Assembly: GCA_031255645.1 (NCBI GenBank)
Contig: JAIRSC010000107.1
Coordinates: 1-36,754, forward strand
Reading direction: 5' to 3'
Source of the DNA: Treponema sp.
GTDB lineage: Bacteria; Spirochaetota; Spirochaetia; Treponematales; Breznakiellaceae
Length of the DNA: 36,754 nt
Position numbers and translations under genes: made by a program. Numbering within the stretch: the stretch's first letter is position 1; each line of letters opens with the position of its first letter. Positions 1 to 7,936 of the stretch are shown in pieces. Below the pieces are notes generated by a model, which was not told the origin of the DNA, did not search any database, and saw only the letters and a program-made list of their open reading frames with translations.

Positions 1-29
1 CTGTCCTGTATAAAATGCCCGCCGGAGTA

Positions 30-58
30 TTGACACAGGGGCGTAAAATCCCCATTGT
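30..58 (+). promoter_or_regulatory. Candidate promoter of the pot operon
   Basis: A perfect -35 box TTGACA starts at base 30. A poor -10 (CATTGT, 3 of 6 matches) follows at 17-bp spacing. The next gene starts at 170, which would leave a leader of about 105 bases. Nothing else is recognisable in bases 1-169; the ORF on the minus strand here is a shadow. Support is weak because of the -10. Confidence 0.3.
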
Positions 59-169
59 ATCCCCTAGACTAACGATTTGCGTGCGTCTGTGCGGTTCATG
101 GTTTGAATAGCGGACTCAGGCGGCCGGGCGGCTTTTGGGCCGTGTATCTTCCCGTAACGGAGGAAGGTA

Positions 170-1396
170 TTGAAAGGGAGCGATGTAGCCATCGAAGGGG
201 TGTCGAAGTTCTTCGGTGAGTTTAGGGCATTAAATAACGTAAGCCTTGGCATTAAAAAAGGGGAGTTTTTTTCCCTGCTGGGGCCGTCGGGCTGCGGTAA
301 AACCACCCTGCTGCGGATTCTCGCGGGTTTTGAGAGCCCCGATTCCGGCGGCGTTCGTTTTGACGGCGCGGACGTACTGCATCTGGCCCCAAACCAGCGG
401 CCGGCGAACACGGTTTTCCAGAATTACGCCCTGTTTCCCCACCTTTCGGTGTTCGAAAACGTGGCGTTCCCGCTGCGGCTTATAAAACAGCCCAAAGCGG
501 CGCTTGAATCCCGCGTAAAAGATTACCTCCGCCTGGTTCAGCTTGAATCCCACGCCCACAAAAAGCCCAATCAGCTTTCCGGCGGCCAGAAACAGCGGGT
601 CGCCATCGCCAGGGCGCTGATCAACGAACCCAGCGTACTGCTGCTGGACGAGCCGCTGTCGGCCCTGGACGCCAAGCTCCGCCAGCACATGCTTATCGAA
701 CTCGACCAGATACACGACAAGATCGGCATCACCTTTATCTACGTGACCCACGACCAGCAGGAGGCCCTTTCGGTATCCGACCATATCGCCGTCATGGATC
801 AGGGGAATGTGCTCCAGGTCGGTACGCCCCACGAAATCTACGAAAGCCCCGCGACGGGTTTTGTCGCCCGGTTTATCGGCGAAACGAACCTCTTTGACGG
901 CGAAGTCCTCGGCGTCGAAAAGCTCCCCAAAGAGGAAACCGAATACATGGTCGAGCTCGACATCCCCCGGCTGGGCCGGATCAAGGTAACTACCGTGGAC
1001 GAAGTACAGAAAGGCCGGCGGATGAGTTTTACCGTGCGCCCGGAAAAGGTGGTTATTTCCAAGGAAAAACCCGCCACCAGGCGGGAAGACATCAACACCT
1101 TCCAGGGCGTCGTCGAGGAGCCGATTTATTCCGGCTTTCAGACCAAATTTTTCGTAAAGGTGAACGAAAACACCCTGATACGTTCCATCAAGCAGCACGC
1201 CCGGTATTACGACGAAGGCCCGGACATTGTCTGGAAAGACGCGGTGTACCTTTCCTGGAGCGCCAACGACGGCTACATTGTCGGCGCCGCGGAAAACCAG
1301 GCCGCTGAAGACCAGAGCGCGGAAGACCAGAGCGCGGAAACACGCTCCGGCGCGTCCTCGGCGGCCGAAGAACGCGCGGCGGGGGCGCGGCGGTGA
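170..1396 (+). CDS. potA: Spermidine/putrescine ABC transporter ATPase PotA
   Basis: Cytoplasmic ATPase that powers polyamine uptake with PotB and PotC. The N-terminal ABC domain shows Walker A GPSGCGKTT (residues 38-46), the signature LSGGQ (136-140), Walker B ending in D160-E161 and the switch His in YVTHDQQ (H194). The TOBE-type regulatory domain occupies roughly 290-380. The TTG start is preceded by GGAGG with good spacing, and no in-frame ATG fits. The tail (from about residue 383) is low-complexity with a doubled AEDQS unit, which is not typical of PotA. The stop overlaps the potB start by GTGA, so the two are translationally coupled. First gene of potABCD. The family call is secure; spermidine versus putrescine preference cannot be read from the sequence. 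Confidence 0.93.
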   Translation: MKGSDVAIEGVSKFFGEFRALNNVSLGIKKGEFFSLLGPSGCGKTTLLRILAGFESPDSGGVRFDGADVLHLAPNQRPANTVFQNYALFPHLSVFENVAFPLRLIKQPKAALESRVKDYLRLVQLESHAHKKPNQLSGGQKQRVAIARALINEPSVLLLDEPLSALDAKLRQHMLIELDQIHDKIGITFIYVTHDQQEALSVSDHIAVMDQGNVLQVGTPHEIYESPATGFVARFIGETNLFDGEVLGVEKLPKEETEYMVELDIPRLGRIKVTTVDEVQKGRRMSFTVRPEKVVISKEKPATRREDINTFQGVVEEPIYSGFQTKFFVKVNENTLIRSIKQHARYYDEGPDIVWKDAVYLSWSANDGYIVGAAENQAAEDQSAEDQSAETRSGASSAAEERAAGARR

Positions 1397-2499
1397 GCCG
1401 CGCGGCAAAGCCCGGTAAAACGGGCGGCGGCAAAAAAAACGGGGCGGCGCGGCGAAACTACGGCCCCCTCTATTCGCTGCCGATGGCGGTCTGGTTTACG
1501 GTTTTTTTCCTCGCGCCGTTTTTGATTGTCGTGGTATACAGCTTCCTCAAAAAAAGCCTTTACGGGGGGGTACTGCCCGAATTCTCGCTGGCCGCCTACC
1601 GGAGCCTCGCGAACCCCAATTTTGTGGTGATAGCGGTACGCACCCTGCTGACCTCGGCCGTGGCGACGTTTATCACGATACTCATCGCCCTTCCCTGCGG
1701 TTATTTTATGGCCCGGAGCAAAAACCAGACCTTCCTCTTGCTGCTTATCATCATACCCTTTTGGACGAATTTCCTTATCCGGGTTTTCGCGTGGATGAAC
1801 ATACTCGGATCCAACGGTTTTCTGGTCGAGTTTCTTACCCGGACGGGCCTTCGCGGCGGCTACATACAGGCGGCCGAATTTATGTCCGGGATACGGGGCC
1901 ATATTGAAAACGCCGTCAAGGCGCTTATCCCCAGCCAGAAGGCGATTGATTTTCTTACCACCGCGGGAATCTTTCGAGGCCAGGTTAACGATCCAATGAT
2001 GTTTCTCTACAACCGGCGGGCGGTAACCCTGGTGCTCGTGTATATGTACCTTCCCTACGCGATACTGCCGCTGTTTTCCACAATCGACAAGTTTGATTTT
2101 TCCCTGCTCGAGGCGGCGCGGGATCTTGGCGCGACCAAGATGGGTTCCATGCGGCGGGTGCTGCTGCCCAACATCAAAAGCGGCGTCTATACCGCCGTAC
2201 TTTTTACGTTTATCCCGATTTTCGGCGCATACGCCGTGCCGCTGCTTGTCGGCGGAAAAGATTCGTATATGCTGGGAAACGTTATCGCCGACCAGTTGAC
2301 CAAAGTCCGAAACCTGCCGCTGTCCTCGTCGATTTCCATGGTGTTGACCCTCATCACGACCGCCGGGGTTATGGTTATGATGAACCTCCAGCGCCGCGAG
2401 GCAAAGCGGACAACCGACATGGCGGGCCTTTCGGAAACGGGGGTTCCCGAAGCGGCCGGCGAGGCGGTTTTTTCCCAAAGGAACGCTGGTGAACTTTAA
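1393..2499 (+). CDS. potB: Spermidine/putrescine ABC transporter permease PotB
   Basis: Inner-membrane permease subunit of the polyamine importer. Several hydrophobic helices are visible. The cytoplasmic EAA loop that docks on PotA reads EAARDLGATKMGSMRRVLLP (from residue 240). It starts with GTG inside the potA stop. Two features are odd. A basic N-terminal tail of about 25 residues is rich in Lys, Gly and Arg. About 50 extra residues (around 153-200) sit where E. coli PotB has a short link between a helix and the motif equivalent to MFLYNRRAV. This makes the protein 368 aa, against about 275-285 in E. coli. The insert would face the periplasm. The call is secure from the EAA motif and the gene order. 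Confidence 0.92.
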   Translation: MSRAAKPGKTGGGKKNGAARRNYGPLYSLPMAVWFTVFFLAPFLIVVVYSFLKKSLYGGVLPEFSLAAYRSLANPNFVVIAVRTLLTSAVATFITILIALPCGYFMARSKNQTFLLLLIIIPFWTNFLIRVFAWMNILGSNGFLVEFLTRTGLRGGYIQAAEFMSGIRGHIENAVKALIPSQKAIDFLTTAGIFRGQVNDPMMFLYNRRAVTLVLVYMYLPYAILPLFSTIDKFDFSLLEAARDLGATKMGSMRRVLLPNIKSGVYTAVLFTFIPIFGAYAVPLLVGGKDSYMLGNVIADQLTKVRNLPLSSSISMVLTLITTAGVMVMMNLQRREAKRTTDMAGLSETGVPEAAGEAVFSQRNAGEL

Positions 2500-3355
2500 A
2501 ACGGTGCTCAACAACTTTGTAACCTCGCTTAAATCGCCCCCCGCCGGCGAGGCGGCGCGCCACGCGAGACGGGCCTACCGAAAGCGCTTTTCGTTTTCCC
2601 ACACCATATTTATCGCCACGATTGTTTTTCTTTTTCTGCCGCTTTTTATACTTGTCCTGTATTCGTTCAACTCGTCCAAGGGAATGAACTGGACGGGTTT
2701 TTCGTTTGTCTGGTACGAGGAGCTGTTTCTTCATTCGCGGACTCTGTGGCGGGCCTTTTGGCACAGCGTCGTTATCGCGGTAAGCTCCGCGGGAACGGCG
2801 ACGCTTATCGGTACGCTGGGCGCTGTCGGGGTAAACTGGTACCGCTTTCGCCTGCGCGGTTATGTGCAGACCATTTCTTTTCTGCCGATGATCCTGCCGG
2901 AAATTATCATCGGCGTATCCCTTCTGATATTTTTCGAGGGGATTAAACTCAAACTGGGCCTGTTGACGATTTTTATCGCCCATACCACGTTTAATCTGCC
3001 CTTTGTGTTCCTGATGGTGATGGCCCGGCTCGACGAATTTGACTTTTCCATTATTGAGGCGGCGCGGGATCTTGGGGCCAACGAAATCCAGACCCTGCTT
3101 AAGGTTACCGTGCCGGTGTGCATGCCCGGCATTGTTTCGGGCTTTCTTACGGCGGTAACCATTTCGCTCGAGGACTTTGTCATCACCTCCTTTGTCTTTG
3201 GGCCGGGTTCTTCCACGCTGCCGATTTACATTTATTCGGCGATACGCTTCGGCGTCTCTCCGGTGATTAACGCCCTTTCGGTCGTGATGATCGGCGGAAC
3301 GGTGGCGTTGACCTTCCTGCTGCGGAACTTCCTCAAATATATCGCGGCAAAATGA
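2489..3355 (+). CDS. potC: Spermidine/putrescine ABC transporter permease PotC
   Basis: Second inner-membrane permease of the importer, 288 aa, which is the usual size for PotC. Predicted helices begin near residue 35. The EAA loop is EAARDLGANEIQTLLKVTVP, close to that of PotB, as expected for a heterodimer. The GTG start lies within the last codons of potB, an 11-base overlap, so translation is probably coupled. The N-terminal 35 residues are polar and basic. It is followed by a short gap with a strong stem-loop and then the binding-protein gene. The call is secure. Confidence 0.92.
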   Translation: MNFKTVLNNFVTSLKSPPAGEAARHARRAYRKRFSFSHTIFIATIVFLFLPLFILVLYSFNSSKGMNWTGFSFVWYEELFLHSRTLWRAFWHSVVIAVSSAGTATLIGTLGAVGVNWYRFRLRGYVQTISFLPMILPEIIIGVSLLIFFEGIKLKLGLLTIFIAHTTFNLPFVFLMVMARLDEFDFSIIEAARDLGANEIQTLLKVTVPVCMPGIVSGFLTAVTISLEDFVITSFVFGPGSSTLPIYIYSAIRFGVSPVINALSVVMIGGTVALTFLLRNFLKYIAAK

Positions 3356-3398
3356 ACTCCCCGCCGCGTGAACCGCGCGGGCGGAAAAAAGGCAATCC

Positions 3399-3417
3399 GG
3401 CGGGGCCTGGCCCCGCC
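3399..3417 (+). other. GC stem-loop between potC and potD
   Basis: GGCGGGG-CCTGG-CCCCGCC forms a perfect 7-bp stem (9 bp with a one-base loop). It lies 45 bases after potC and 50 before the potD start. No T-run follows, so it is not a standard terminator. In other ABC operons, stems at this place protect or separate the transcript and let the binding protein be made in excess. That role here is inferred. Confidence 0.5.
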
Positions 3418-3466
3418 TTATACTAATGGGAATGTTGAAAGGGAAATTTCAGCACGAGGAGGAATG

Positions 3467-4519
3467 ATGAAGAAAATACCTGTAGTTCTCGCGGCCGCGG
3501 GTCTGGCCGCGGCGCTGCTTGGCTGTACGGGCAGGAGCGAAAACGCCCGGCCGGAATCAACAACGCTTTATATTTACAACTGGACCTACTATACGCCGGC
3601 CTCGGTGATCGAAAAATTCGAAAAAGAGTACGGCGTAAGGGTAATCTACGACGAATTCGATTCCAACGAGGCGATGTACGCCAAGCTTCAGTCGGGCGCT
3701 TCGGGTTACGACATCGTTTTCCCTTCCCAGGACTTTGTTTCGATTATGATCAAACAGAATATGTTCGAAAAGATCGACAAATCGAAACTGTTCAACCTGG
3801 GCAACATATCCCCACAGGTGCTTGAAAGAACCACGTTTGATCCCGATATGGAGTACTCGGTTCCCTATTTCTGGGGCGCCGCGGGGATCGCCGTTAATAC
3901 CGCCCGCGTACCCGAATTTGAAAGAAGCTGGTCGATTTTCGGCCGCGACGACCTCCGGGGCAAGATGACCATGCTGGACGACATGCGGGAAGTTATGGGC
4001 GACGCCCTGGTTCATCTGGGGTATTCGGTGAACAGCAAAAACCCCGCCGAAGTCGCCGCCGCGTACGATCTTGTCAACAATGTCTGGAAACCGAATCTGG
4101 TTAAATTCGACGCCGAAGCCCCCGGCAAAGGTTTTGCCACCGGGGACTTTTGGGTAATCCAGGGATACGTGGAAATGGTGTACGAGGAAATATCCGAAGA
4201 ACAGAAAAAAAACACGGTGTTTTTTATCCCCCCGGAAGGCGGGCCCGGCTACATCGACTATATGTGCATACTCAAGGGGGCGCGGAATATAGACCTTGCC
4301 CACAAGTTTATAGATTTTATCCACAGGCCGGAAATCTACGCCGAATTCTGCGACGCTTTCGGATTCCCCGCCACGGCCAATCCGAAAGCCGCGGCGCTGA
4401 AACAGGAAGAACCGCTGTACCCGGCCGATTCCTTGCTTGGAATGGAACTAAAATATGACCTCGGCGAAGCCCTGGAAATGTACAACACCGCCTGGGAGAA
4501 CATCAAAGTAGGGTATTAA
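3467..4519 (+). CDS. potD: Spermidine/putrescine-binding lipoprotein PotD
   Basis: Periplasmic polyamine-binding protein that delivers substrate to PotBC. The open frame extends upstream, but GAGGAGG at 3456-3462 points to the ATG at 3467 (the adjacent ATG at 3464 is too close). From that start the protein opens with a signal peptide ending in lipobox LLGC, lipid-attached Cys at residue 20. The mature part has the PotD-like opening TLYIYNWTYYTP and the later block PYFWGAAGIAVN typical of the family. It is 350 aa, the usual length. Last gene of the pot operon. Close relatives bind putrescine, spermidine or other polyamines; specificity is not resolved. Confidence 0.93.
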   Translation: MKKIPVVLAAAGLAAALLGCTGRSENARPESTTLYIYNWTYYTPASVIEKFEKEYGVRVIYDEFDSNEAMYAKLQSGASGYDIVFPSQDFVSIMIKQNMFEKIDKSKLFNLGNISPQVLERTTFDPDMEYSVPYFWGAAGIAVNTARVPEFERSWSIFGRDDLRGKMTMLDDMREVMGDALVHLGYSVNSKNPAEVAAAYDLVNNVWKPNLVKFDAEAPGKGFATGDFWVIQGYVEMVYEEISEEQKKNTVFFIPPEGGPGYIDYMCILKGARNIDLAHKFIDFIHRPEIYAEFCDAFGFPATANPKAAALKQEEPLYPADSLLGMELKYDLGEALEMYNTAWENIKVGY

Positions 4520-4537
4520 CGTCTTGTCTAAATGAAA

Positions 4538-4625
4538 CGGCGGCAAAGACCAAAATCCGCGCCGCCGCTTCGCTGGCGCCGTATCCACGGGCCGCCGGAA
4601 AATTTTGCTTTTTTTCTTTTCTTTT
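4538..4625 (+). terminator. Probable terminator after potD
   Basis: CGGCGGC (4538-4544) can pair with GCCGCCG at 4561-4567, or with a second copy starting at 4591. A T-rich tract (GCTTTTTTTCTTTTCTTTT) follows at 4608-4625. Neither stem abuts the T tract tightly, so this is a loose match. The rest of the 239-base gap 4520-4758 is AT-rich with a small GTGG/CCAC hairpin. It holds no convincing promoter, apart from a weak TTGAAA at 4683. Confidence 0.35.
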
Positions 4626-4758
4626 ATATATTTATAACAGGTGATAACAAAATAATTTTCGCGGTGGAAAAACCACGGGGTTTTGAAACCGGCCTATAGA
4701 ACAGGAATATCCACGTCAGGAAGAAAATTTGTCCAAATTTTAAGGTTTAAGGAGAGTT

Positions 4759-5442
4759 GTGAACCCAAAACTGTTGTTATTCACGGTGATTCTTTTTATT
4801 TCGACATGGTCTTTTTCCGGTTCCCATTTCGGGGAACGGGAAGAAGTAGAAGTGATTCCGGTACAGGAAGAAATTTTTCCCCGGCTGGATCCGGCCCTGT
4901 ATCACGCGGCGGTGATAAACGCGGCGGGAGCCCCGGATCCGATTCTGGCGGCCTACAGGAACGGCGGCAAAGAAAAGGTACTTTCATTTTTTTCCGCTTT
5001 GTGCGGTTCGTCTGAATTTGCCGCTCTTATCCTCAATAACGCCTCAAAATACGACATCGCGCCGGCCCTTGCCTTTGCCCTGTGCTGGGAAGAAAGCCGC
5101 TACTCCAGATACGCCGTTAACCGGAACAAAAACGGCAGCGTCGACAGGGGACTTTTTCAGCTTAACGACCTGTCCTTTCCGGAACTTTCCGCCGACGATT
5201 TTTTTAACCCGGAGATCAATGCCCGCCGCGCGATGGCGCATCTTAGGTGGTGTCTGGATAACGGGGGTTCGGAACTTTCCGGCCTCGCGATGTACAATGT
5301 CGGGGTAAACCGGGTAAAACGGGGGGACGTGCCTGTGCGGACCCTCAATTACATTTCACGCATAGTGGGCTATCGTAACGGTATCGAGGCCCTTTTCAAC
5401 GCGGAAATCGTAAAACGGCCGGATATTTCCCTGCTAAGGTAA
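4759..5442 (+). CDS. Secreted lytic transglycosylase-like (SLT) protein
   Basis: Likely cleaves peptidoglycan glycan strands in the periplasm. An N-terminal hydrophobic signal (residues 1-20) is followed by a linker and an SLT/goose-lysozyme-like fold. Visible motifs are ALCWEESRY, with the catalytic Glu expected at E112 next to S113, then GLFQLN (131-136), and AMYNVGVNRV in place of the common AYNAG motif. The GTG start has AAGGAGAG just upstream. The length (227 aa) is normal for a single-domain enzyme. It is transcribed alone, away from pot, and converges with the UPF0316 gene. Activity is inferred from the motifs. Confidence 0.82.
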   Translation: MNPKLLLFTVILFISTWSFSGSHFGEREEVEVIPVQEEIFPRLDPALYHAAVINAAGAPDPILAAYRNGGKEKVLSFFSALCGSSEFAALILNNASKYDIAPALAFALCWEESRYSRYAVNRNKNGSVDRGLFQLNDLSFPELSADDFFNPEINARRAMAHLRWCLDNGGSELSGLAMYNVGVNRVKRGDVPVRTLNYISRIVGYRNGIEALFNAEIVKRPDISLLR

Positions 5443-5456
5443 TCCCGAATCGTGTT

Positions 5457-5478
5457 CCCCGAAACCGGAGTTTTGGGG
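5457..5478. terminator. Hairpin between convergent genes
   Basis: CCCCGAAAC-CGGA-GTTTTGGGG gives a 9-bp stem with one G-U pair. It starts 14 bases after the plus-strand stop and touches the minus-strand stop, so it can serve both genes. The inner AAAACTCCGGTTT resembles the palindromes at 12276, 25691 and 29799. Confidence 0.55.
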
Positions 5479-6039
5479 TTACTTAAAAAGCTGCCGGGCC
5501 CTGGAGATATAGCCGCCCCGAAGAACCGTAACGTCGTTCGCGATGATCATTGCCCCGGCGTCGTTCCGGTAAATCTCTTCGATTATGGCTTCTTTGCCCC
5601 TGCGGTTCGCGAAGATCATCAGCACGTTTTTTTCGGAATCCCTGCCTTTTGCCTTTATAACGGTAACTCCGTAACCTTTTGATCGGAGCGTGATCAGAAC
5701 TCCTTCGCTTTTTTCCTGGGGAATTATCGCCTGTATCAGCACTTTGCCCAGGCCTATATAGTTTTCGATCAGGGAACCGCAGTAGACTCCAAGGGAAAAG
5801 CCCAGGCTGTAAACAATGCCCTTAATCGGGGCTTCTGTGATGCCCGTTACCACTCTCGCCGCCGCAAAGACCCACAGTATAATTTCAAAAAATGAAAGGA
5901 TCGCCCCCTGGGTCCGGTAGCCCTTGTTAACCAGTATCTGCCGCAGCGTACTTATGGTTACTTCGACAACCTTTGAAAGGAATATAAGAAACAATTCCAG
6001 TAAAGAAACAACGGTGAAGAAATGAATAAGCCGTTCCAT
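5479..6039 (-). CDS. UPF0316-family membrane protein (DUF5698/DUF2179)
   Basis: A 186-aa protein with about three hydrophobic helices in residues 1-95 and a cytoplasmic alpha/beta domain of the DUF2179 kind at about 105-180. The opening (LFLIFLSKVVEVTISTLRQI) and the block RSKGYGVTVIKAKG match what I know of the UPF0316 family. Its function is unknown; the DUF2179 domain is often thought to sense a small ligand. No Shine-Dalgarno precedes the ATG. A TATACT box ends exactly 6 bases before it, so the mRNA may be leaderless. It is divergent from the Gfo/Idh gene. Confidence 0.8.
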   Translation of the reverse strand: MERLIHFFTVVSLLELFLIFLSKVVEVTISTLRQILVNKGYRTQGAILSFFEIILWVFAAARVVTGITEAPIKGIVYSLGFSLGVYCGSLIENYIGLGKVLIQAIIPQEKSEGVLITLRSKGYGVTVIKAKGRDSEKNVLMIFANRRGKEAIIEEIYRNDAGAMIIANDVTVLRGGYISRARQLFK

Positions 6040-6045
6040 ACGTCA

Positions 6046-6074
6046 AGTATATATAAACTTTCCCAAAATACCAG
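6046..6074 (-). promoter_or_regulatory. Promoter of the UPF0316 gene, -10 six bases before ATG
   Basis: On the minus strand, CTGGTA (3 of 6 for -35), 17 bp, TATACT (5 of 6 for -10), then six bases and the ATG. Transcription would start at or next to the A of the ATG. Confidence 0.45.
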
Positions 6075-6096
6075 AAGCCGTTCCCGCCGCGGCCTA

Positions 6097-6125
6097 TTGC
6101 GGATAAACGCCGCGCCGGCTACAGT
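6097..6125 (+). promoter_or_regulatory. Promoter of the Gfo/Idh gene, -10 six bases before ATG
   Basis: TTGCGG, 17 bp, TACAGT (4 of 6), six bases, ATG. The geometry equals that of the divergent UPF0316 promoter. No Shine-Dalgarno of normal strength is present (only a weak AGAGA). Confidence 0.4.
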
Positions 6126-6131
6126 AGAGAC

Positions 6132-7163
6132 ATGAAACCGGTCCGCGCTGCCGTCGTAGGCCTTGGCCGAATCGGAAGCCTGCTCGAAAACGATCCCCGG
6201 CGGGAAAAGCCCTGTACCCACGCGGGGGCCATAAGCGGCAGCGGGGACTGTGTCCTTGTCGCCGGCGCGGACACGGACGGGGAACGGCGCGGGCTGTTCC
6301 GGGAAACATGGGGAGTTCCGGTATACGCCGCCGCCGAAACCATGCTGGAAGAACAAAAGCCGGATATTCTCTGCGTCGCCACGCACCCGGACAGTCATTT
6401 GTTGTACTGCGAACTTGCCGCCCGACGCGGAGTAAAGGTCGCGGTCTGCGAAAAACCCCTGGCGGATTCTCTTGAAAAGGCGAAAAAGATCGCCCGGCTT
6501 CACGAGTCCGGGAAGATCACCGTTATTGTCAACCACGAACGCCGGTATTCGGAGGATTATCGCGCCGCGGCGGCAATCCTCCGCGGCGGCGGGCTTGGCG
6601 CGGCGCTTTCCGTCCGTGCGGCGCTTTATATGGGAAAAACACGGCGTCTTGTCGACGTACTTTGGCACGACGGCACCCATCTGGCCGACGCGGCGATGTT
6701 TCTTTTGGACGCGGCGCTTAAGCACAAGGAAACCCGGGGCGCCGAACTTTCGGGGAGAACGGGAACGGCGTATCTGGCCGGCGGGCTTGAAATTTCCGGC
6801 GGCGCGGTAAAATCCGGCGCGAAAAGCCGCGAAAAAAAACGGGAAATTCCCTTCATTATGGAAATTGGCGCGGAACGGGATCACGTGGTGTTTGAGCTTG
6901 AATTTTCCTGCGAAAAAGGGAGGCTCAGAATAGGAAACGGAATTTTTGAAGTATGGGAAAGTGTCGAAAGTCCCTACGCGGCCGGCTTCCGTTCTCTTGA
7001 AAAAAAACGTGAAGGATTTTTGGAAGCCACAGGATATTTCAGCAATATGATCAAAGACGCGGCAGCTTGCTGTCGAAAAAAAAACAAAATTCCACAGTCA
7101 AAAGCGCTTGACGGACTGCGGGTTATAAAGTACCTTAATTCGGTAAGGCCCTGGATTGGCTGA
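6132..7163 (+). CDS. Gfo/Idh/MocA-family NAD(P)-dependent oxidoreductase
   Basis: Probable soluble sugar or sugar-derivative dehydrogenase. The N-terminal Rossmann fold has GLGRIGS (residues 10-16). The family's EKPLA motif follows at about 107 and supplies the catalytic Lys. A further His-containing block is WHDGTHLAD. The C-terminal half is the usual substrate domain, 343 aa in all. The stop precedes the H1-like start by 58 bases. The substrate cannot be told from the sequence, and neither neighbour points to one. Several runs of AAAAAAA (CGAAAAAAAAC-like) near the 3' end are notable but do not break the frame. Confidence 0.85.
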   Translation: MKPVRAAVVGLGRIGSLLENDPRREKPCTHAGAISGSGDCVLVAGADTDGERRGLFRETWGVPVYAAAETMLEEQKPDILCVATHPDSHLLYCELAARRGVKVAVCEKPLADSLEKAKKIARLHESGKITVIVNHERRYSEDYRAAAAILRGGGLGAALSVRAALYMGKTRRLVDVLWHDGTHLADAAMFLLDAALKHKETRGAELSGRTGTAYLAGGLEISGGAVKSGAKSREKKREIPFIMEIGAERDHVVFELEFSCEKGRLRIGNGIFEVWESVESPYAAGFRSLEKKREGFLEATGYFSNMIKDAAACCRKKNKIPQSKALDGLRVIKYLNSVRPWIG

Positions 7164-7221
7164 GCGTAATTATCTTAATCGATATGCCGATAAAAAAGTA
7201 TATCGTTATAAGGAGCACAAG

Positions 7222-7620
7222 ATGCCGAGAGTTTCTACAAGTGGATCAGCGCCCGCGGGCGCTGCCCGGAAAACCGCCAAGCCCGCTGTCAAGAAAGCCG
7301 CTGCCGAGAAAACCGCCGCAAAGAAACCGGCGGCCGCAAAGCCTGTCGTGAAGAAGGCCGCCGCCGCGAAGAAACCGGTTGTCGCAAAGAAGGCCGCCGC
7401 AAAGCCTGCCGCGAAAAAACCGGCCGCCGCGAAAAAACCCGTGGCCGCAAAGACCGTCGTCAAGAAGGCCGCGAAACCAGCCGCCAAAAAAACCGCCGTA
7501 AAGCCCGCGGTAAAGAAGGCTGAGACCAAAAAGTCCGCCGCAAAGCCGGCGGTAAAGAAAGCGGCCGCAAAATCCGAACCGAAAAAGTCCGTTGCCAAAA
7601 AGCCGCTTATCAAGAAATAG
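7222..7620 (+). CDS. Histone H1-like Lys/Ala/Pro-rich DNA-binding protein
   Basis: A 132-aa, very basic, low-complexity protein built from imperfect KKAAAKKPAAAK-type units, like the tail of eukaryotic H1 and bacterial Hc1/AlgP-type proteins. It most likely binds DNA through charge and shapes the nucleoid. The track's earlier start is ignored because AAGGAG at 7210-7215 is correctly spaced for the ATG at 7222. Repeats make the minus-strand frame open, which explains the Phe/Ala-rich shadow ORF. Repeat number could vary between strains by slippage. It may be co-transcribed with the oxidoreductase but looks unrelated to it. Confidence 0.75.
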   Translation: MPRVSTSGSAPAGAARKTAKPAVKKAAAEKTAAKKPAAAKPVVKKAAAAKKPVVAKKAAAKPAAKKPAAAKKPVAAKTVVKKAAKPAAKKTAVKPAVKKAETKKSAAKPAVKKAAAKSEPKKSVAKKPLIKK

Positions 7621-7687
7621 CTTTTTCGCCGGAACGGGCGGTAAAATCGAGACTTTCGGATAAAATCCGTGAGTAATTTGAAACGCT

Positions 7688-7715
7688 GAGCCGGACGTTG
7701 GACGGCGTCCGGCTC
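7688..7715. terminator. Strong hairpin between H1-like gene and tRNA-Pro
   Basis: GAGCCGGACG-(8)-CGTCCGGCTC is a perfect 10-bp stem. It lies 68 bases after the H1-like stop and 23 bases past the 3' end of the minus-strand tRNA. No T-run follows on plus and only a short one on minus, so a terminator role is likely but not certain. Confidence 0.5.
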
Positions 7716-7737
7716 TCCGCGAATCAGGATCGCCTAA

Positions 7738-7810
7738 TCGGAGAGGGGGGATTCGAACCCCCGACAATGAGTTCCCAAAACTCACGGCTTAACCACTGGC
7801 CCACCCTCCG
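7738..7810 (-). tRNA. tRNA-Pro (anticodon UGG)
   Basis: Read on the minus strand, a full cloverleaf folds in 73 bases. The acceptor CGGAGGG pairs with CTCTCCG, with one G-U and the C1-G72 pair usual for proline tRNA. The D stem is GGC/GCC. The anticodon stem TGAGT/ACTCA carries loop TTTGGGA, so the anticodon is UGG with G37. The T arm is GGGGG-TTCGAAT-CCCCC. The discriminator is A, and CCA is not encoded. Confidence 0.95.
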
Positions 7811-7822
7811 CTGTACTTCCTC

Positions 7823-7851
7823 ACATTACCGGCGTTTGTCCCCAAGGTCAA
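7823..7851 (-). promoter_or_regulatory. Promoter of tRNA-Pro
   Basis: Minus strand: TTGACC, 17 bp, TAATGT, then 12 bases to the first base of the mature tRNA. Box quality, spacing and distance all fit a short tRNA leader. Confidence 0.75.
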
Positions 7852-7936
7852 CGGCTTTCGCGTAAATTCCCGGCCTGGCGCCGTAACGGGACACGGACTT
7901 TCATCGAGAAAAGAAAAACTTTCCCTTGCCGCTCCG

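Noticed and set aside
230-1408. Long minus-strand ORF of 392 aa opposite potA, and similar long antisense ORFs (1273-2514, 13330-14655, 17486-18808)
   Set aside because: They mirror secure genes in GC-rich DNA, where antisense frames stay open by codon bias; none shows a domain or ribosome site.
4683-5015. Plus-strand ORF of 110 aa overlapping the SLT gene
   Set aside because: Out of frame with the recognised enzyme, with no domain and no ribosome site.
5452-5682. Plus-strand ORF of 76 aa
   Set aside because: It is the reverse of the UPF0316 gene and begins in the terminator hairpin region.
6058-6068. CTTTCCCAAAA, equal to one arm of the palindrome at 12276
   Set aside because: The second arm and the CTTCRG core are missing, so this is probably chance.
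7206-7613. Phe/Ala/Gly-rich minus-strand ORF of 135 aa
   Set aside because: It is the reverse reading of the Lys/Ala repeats of the H1-like gene.
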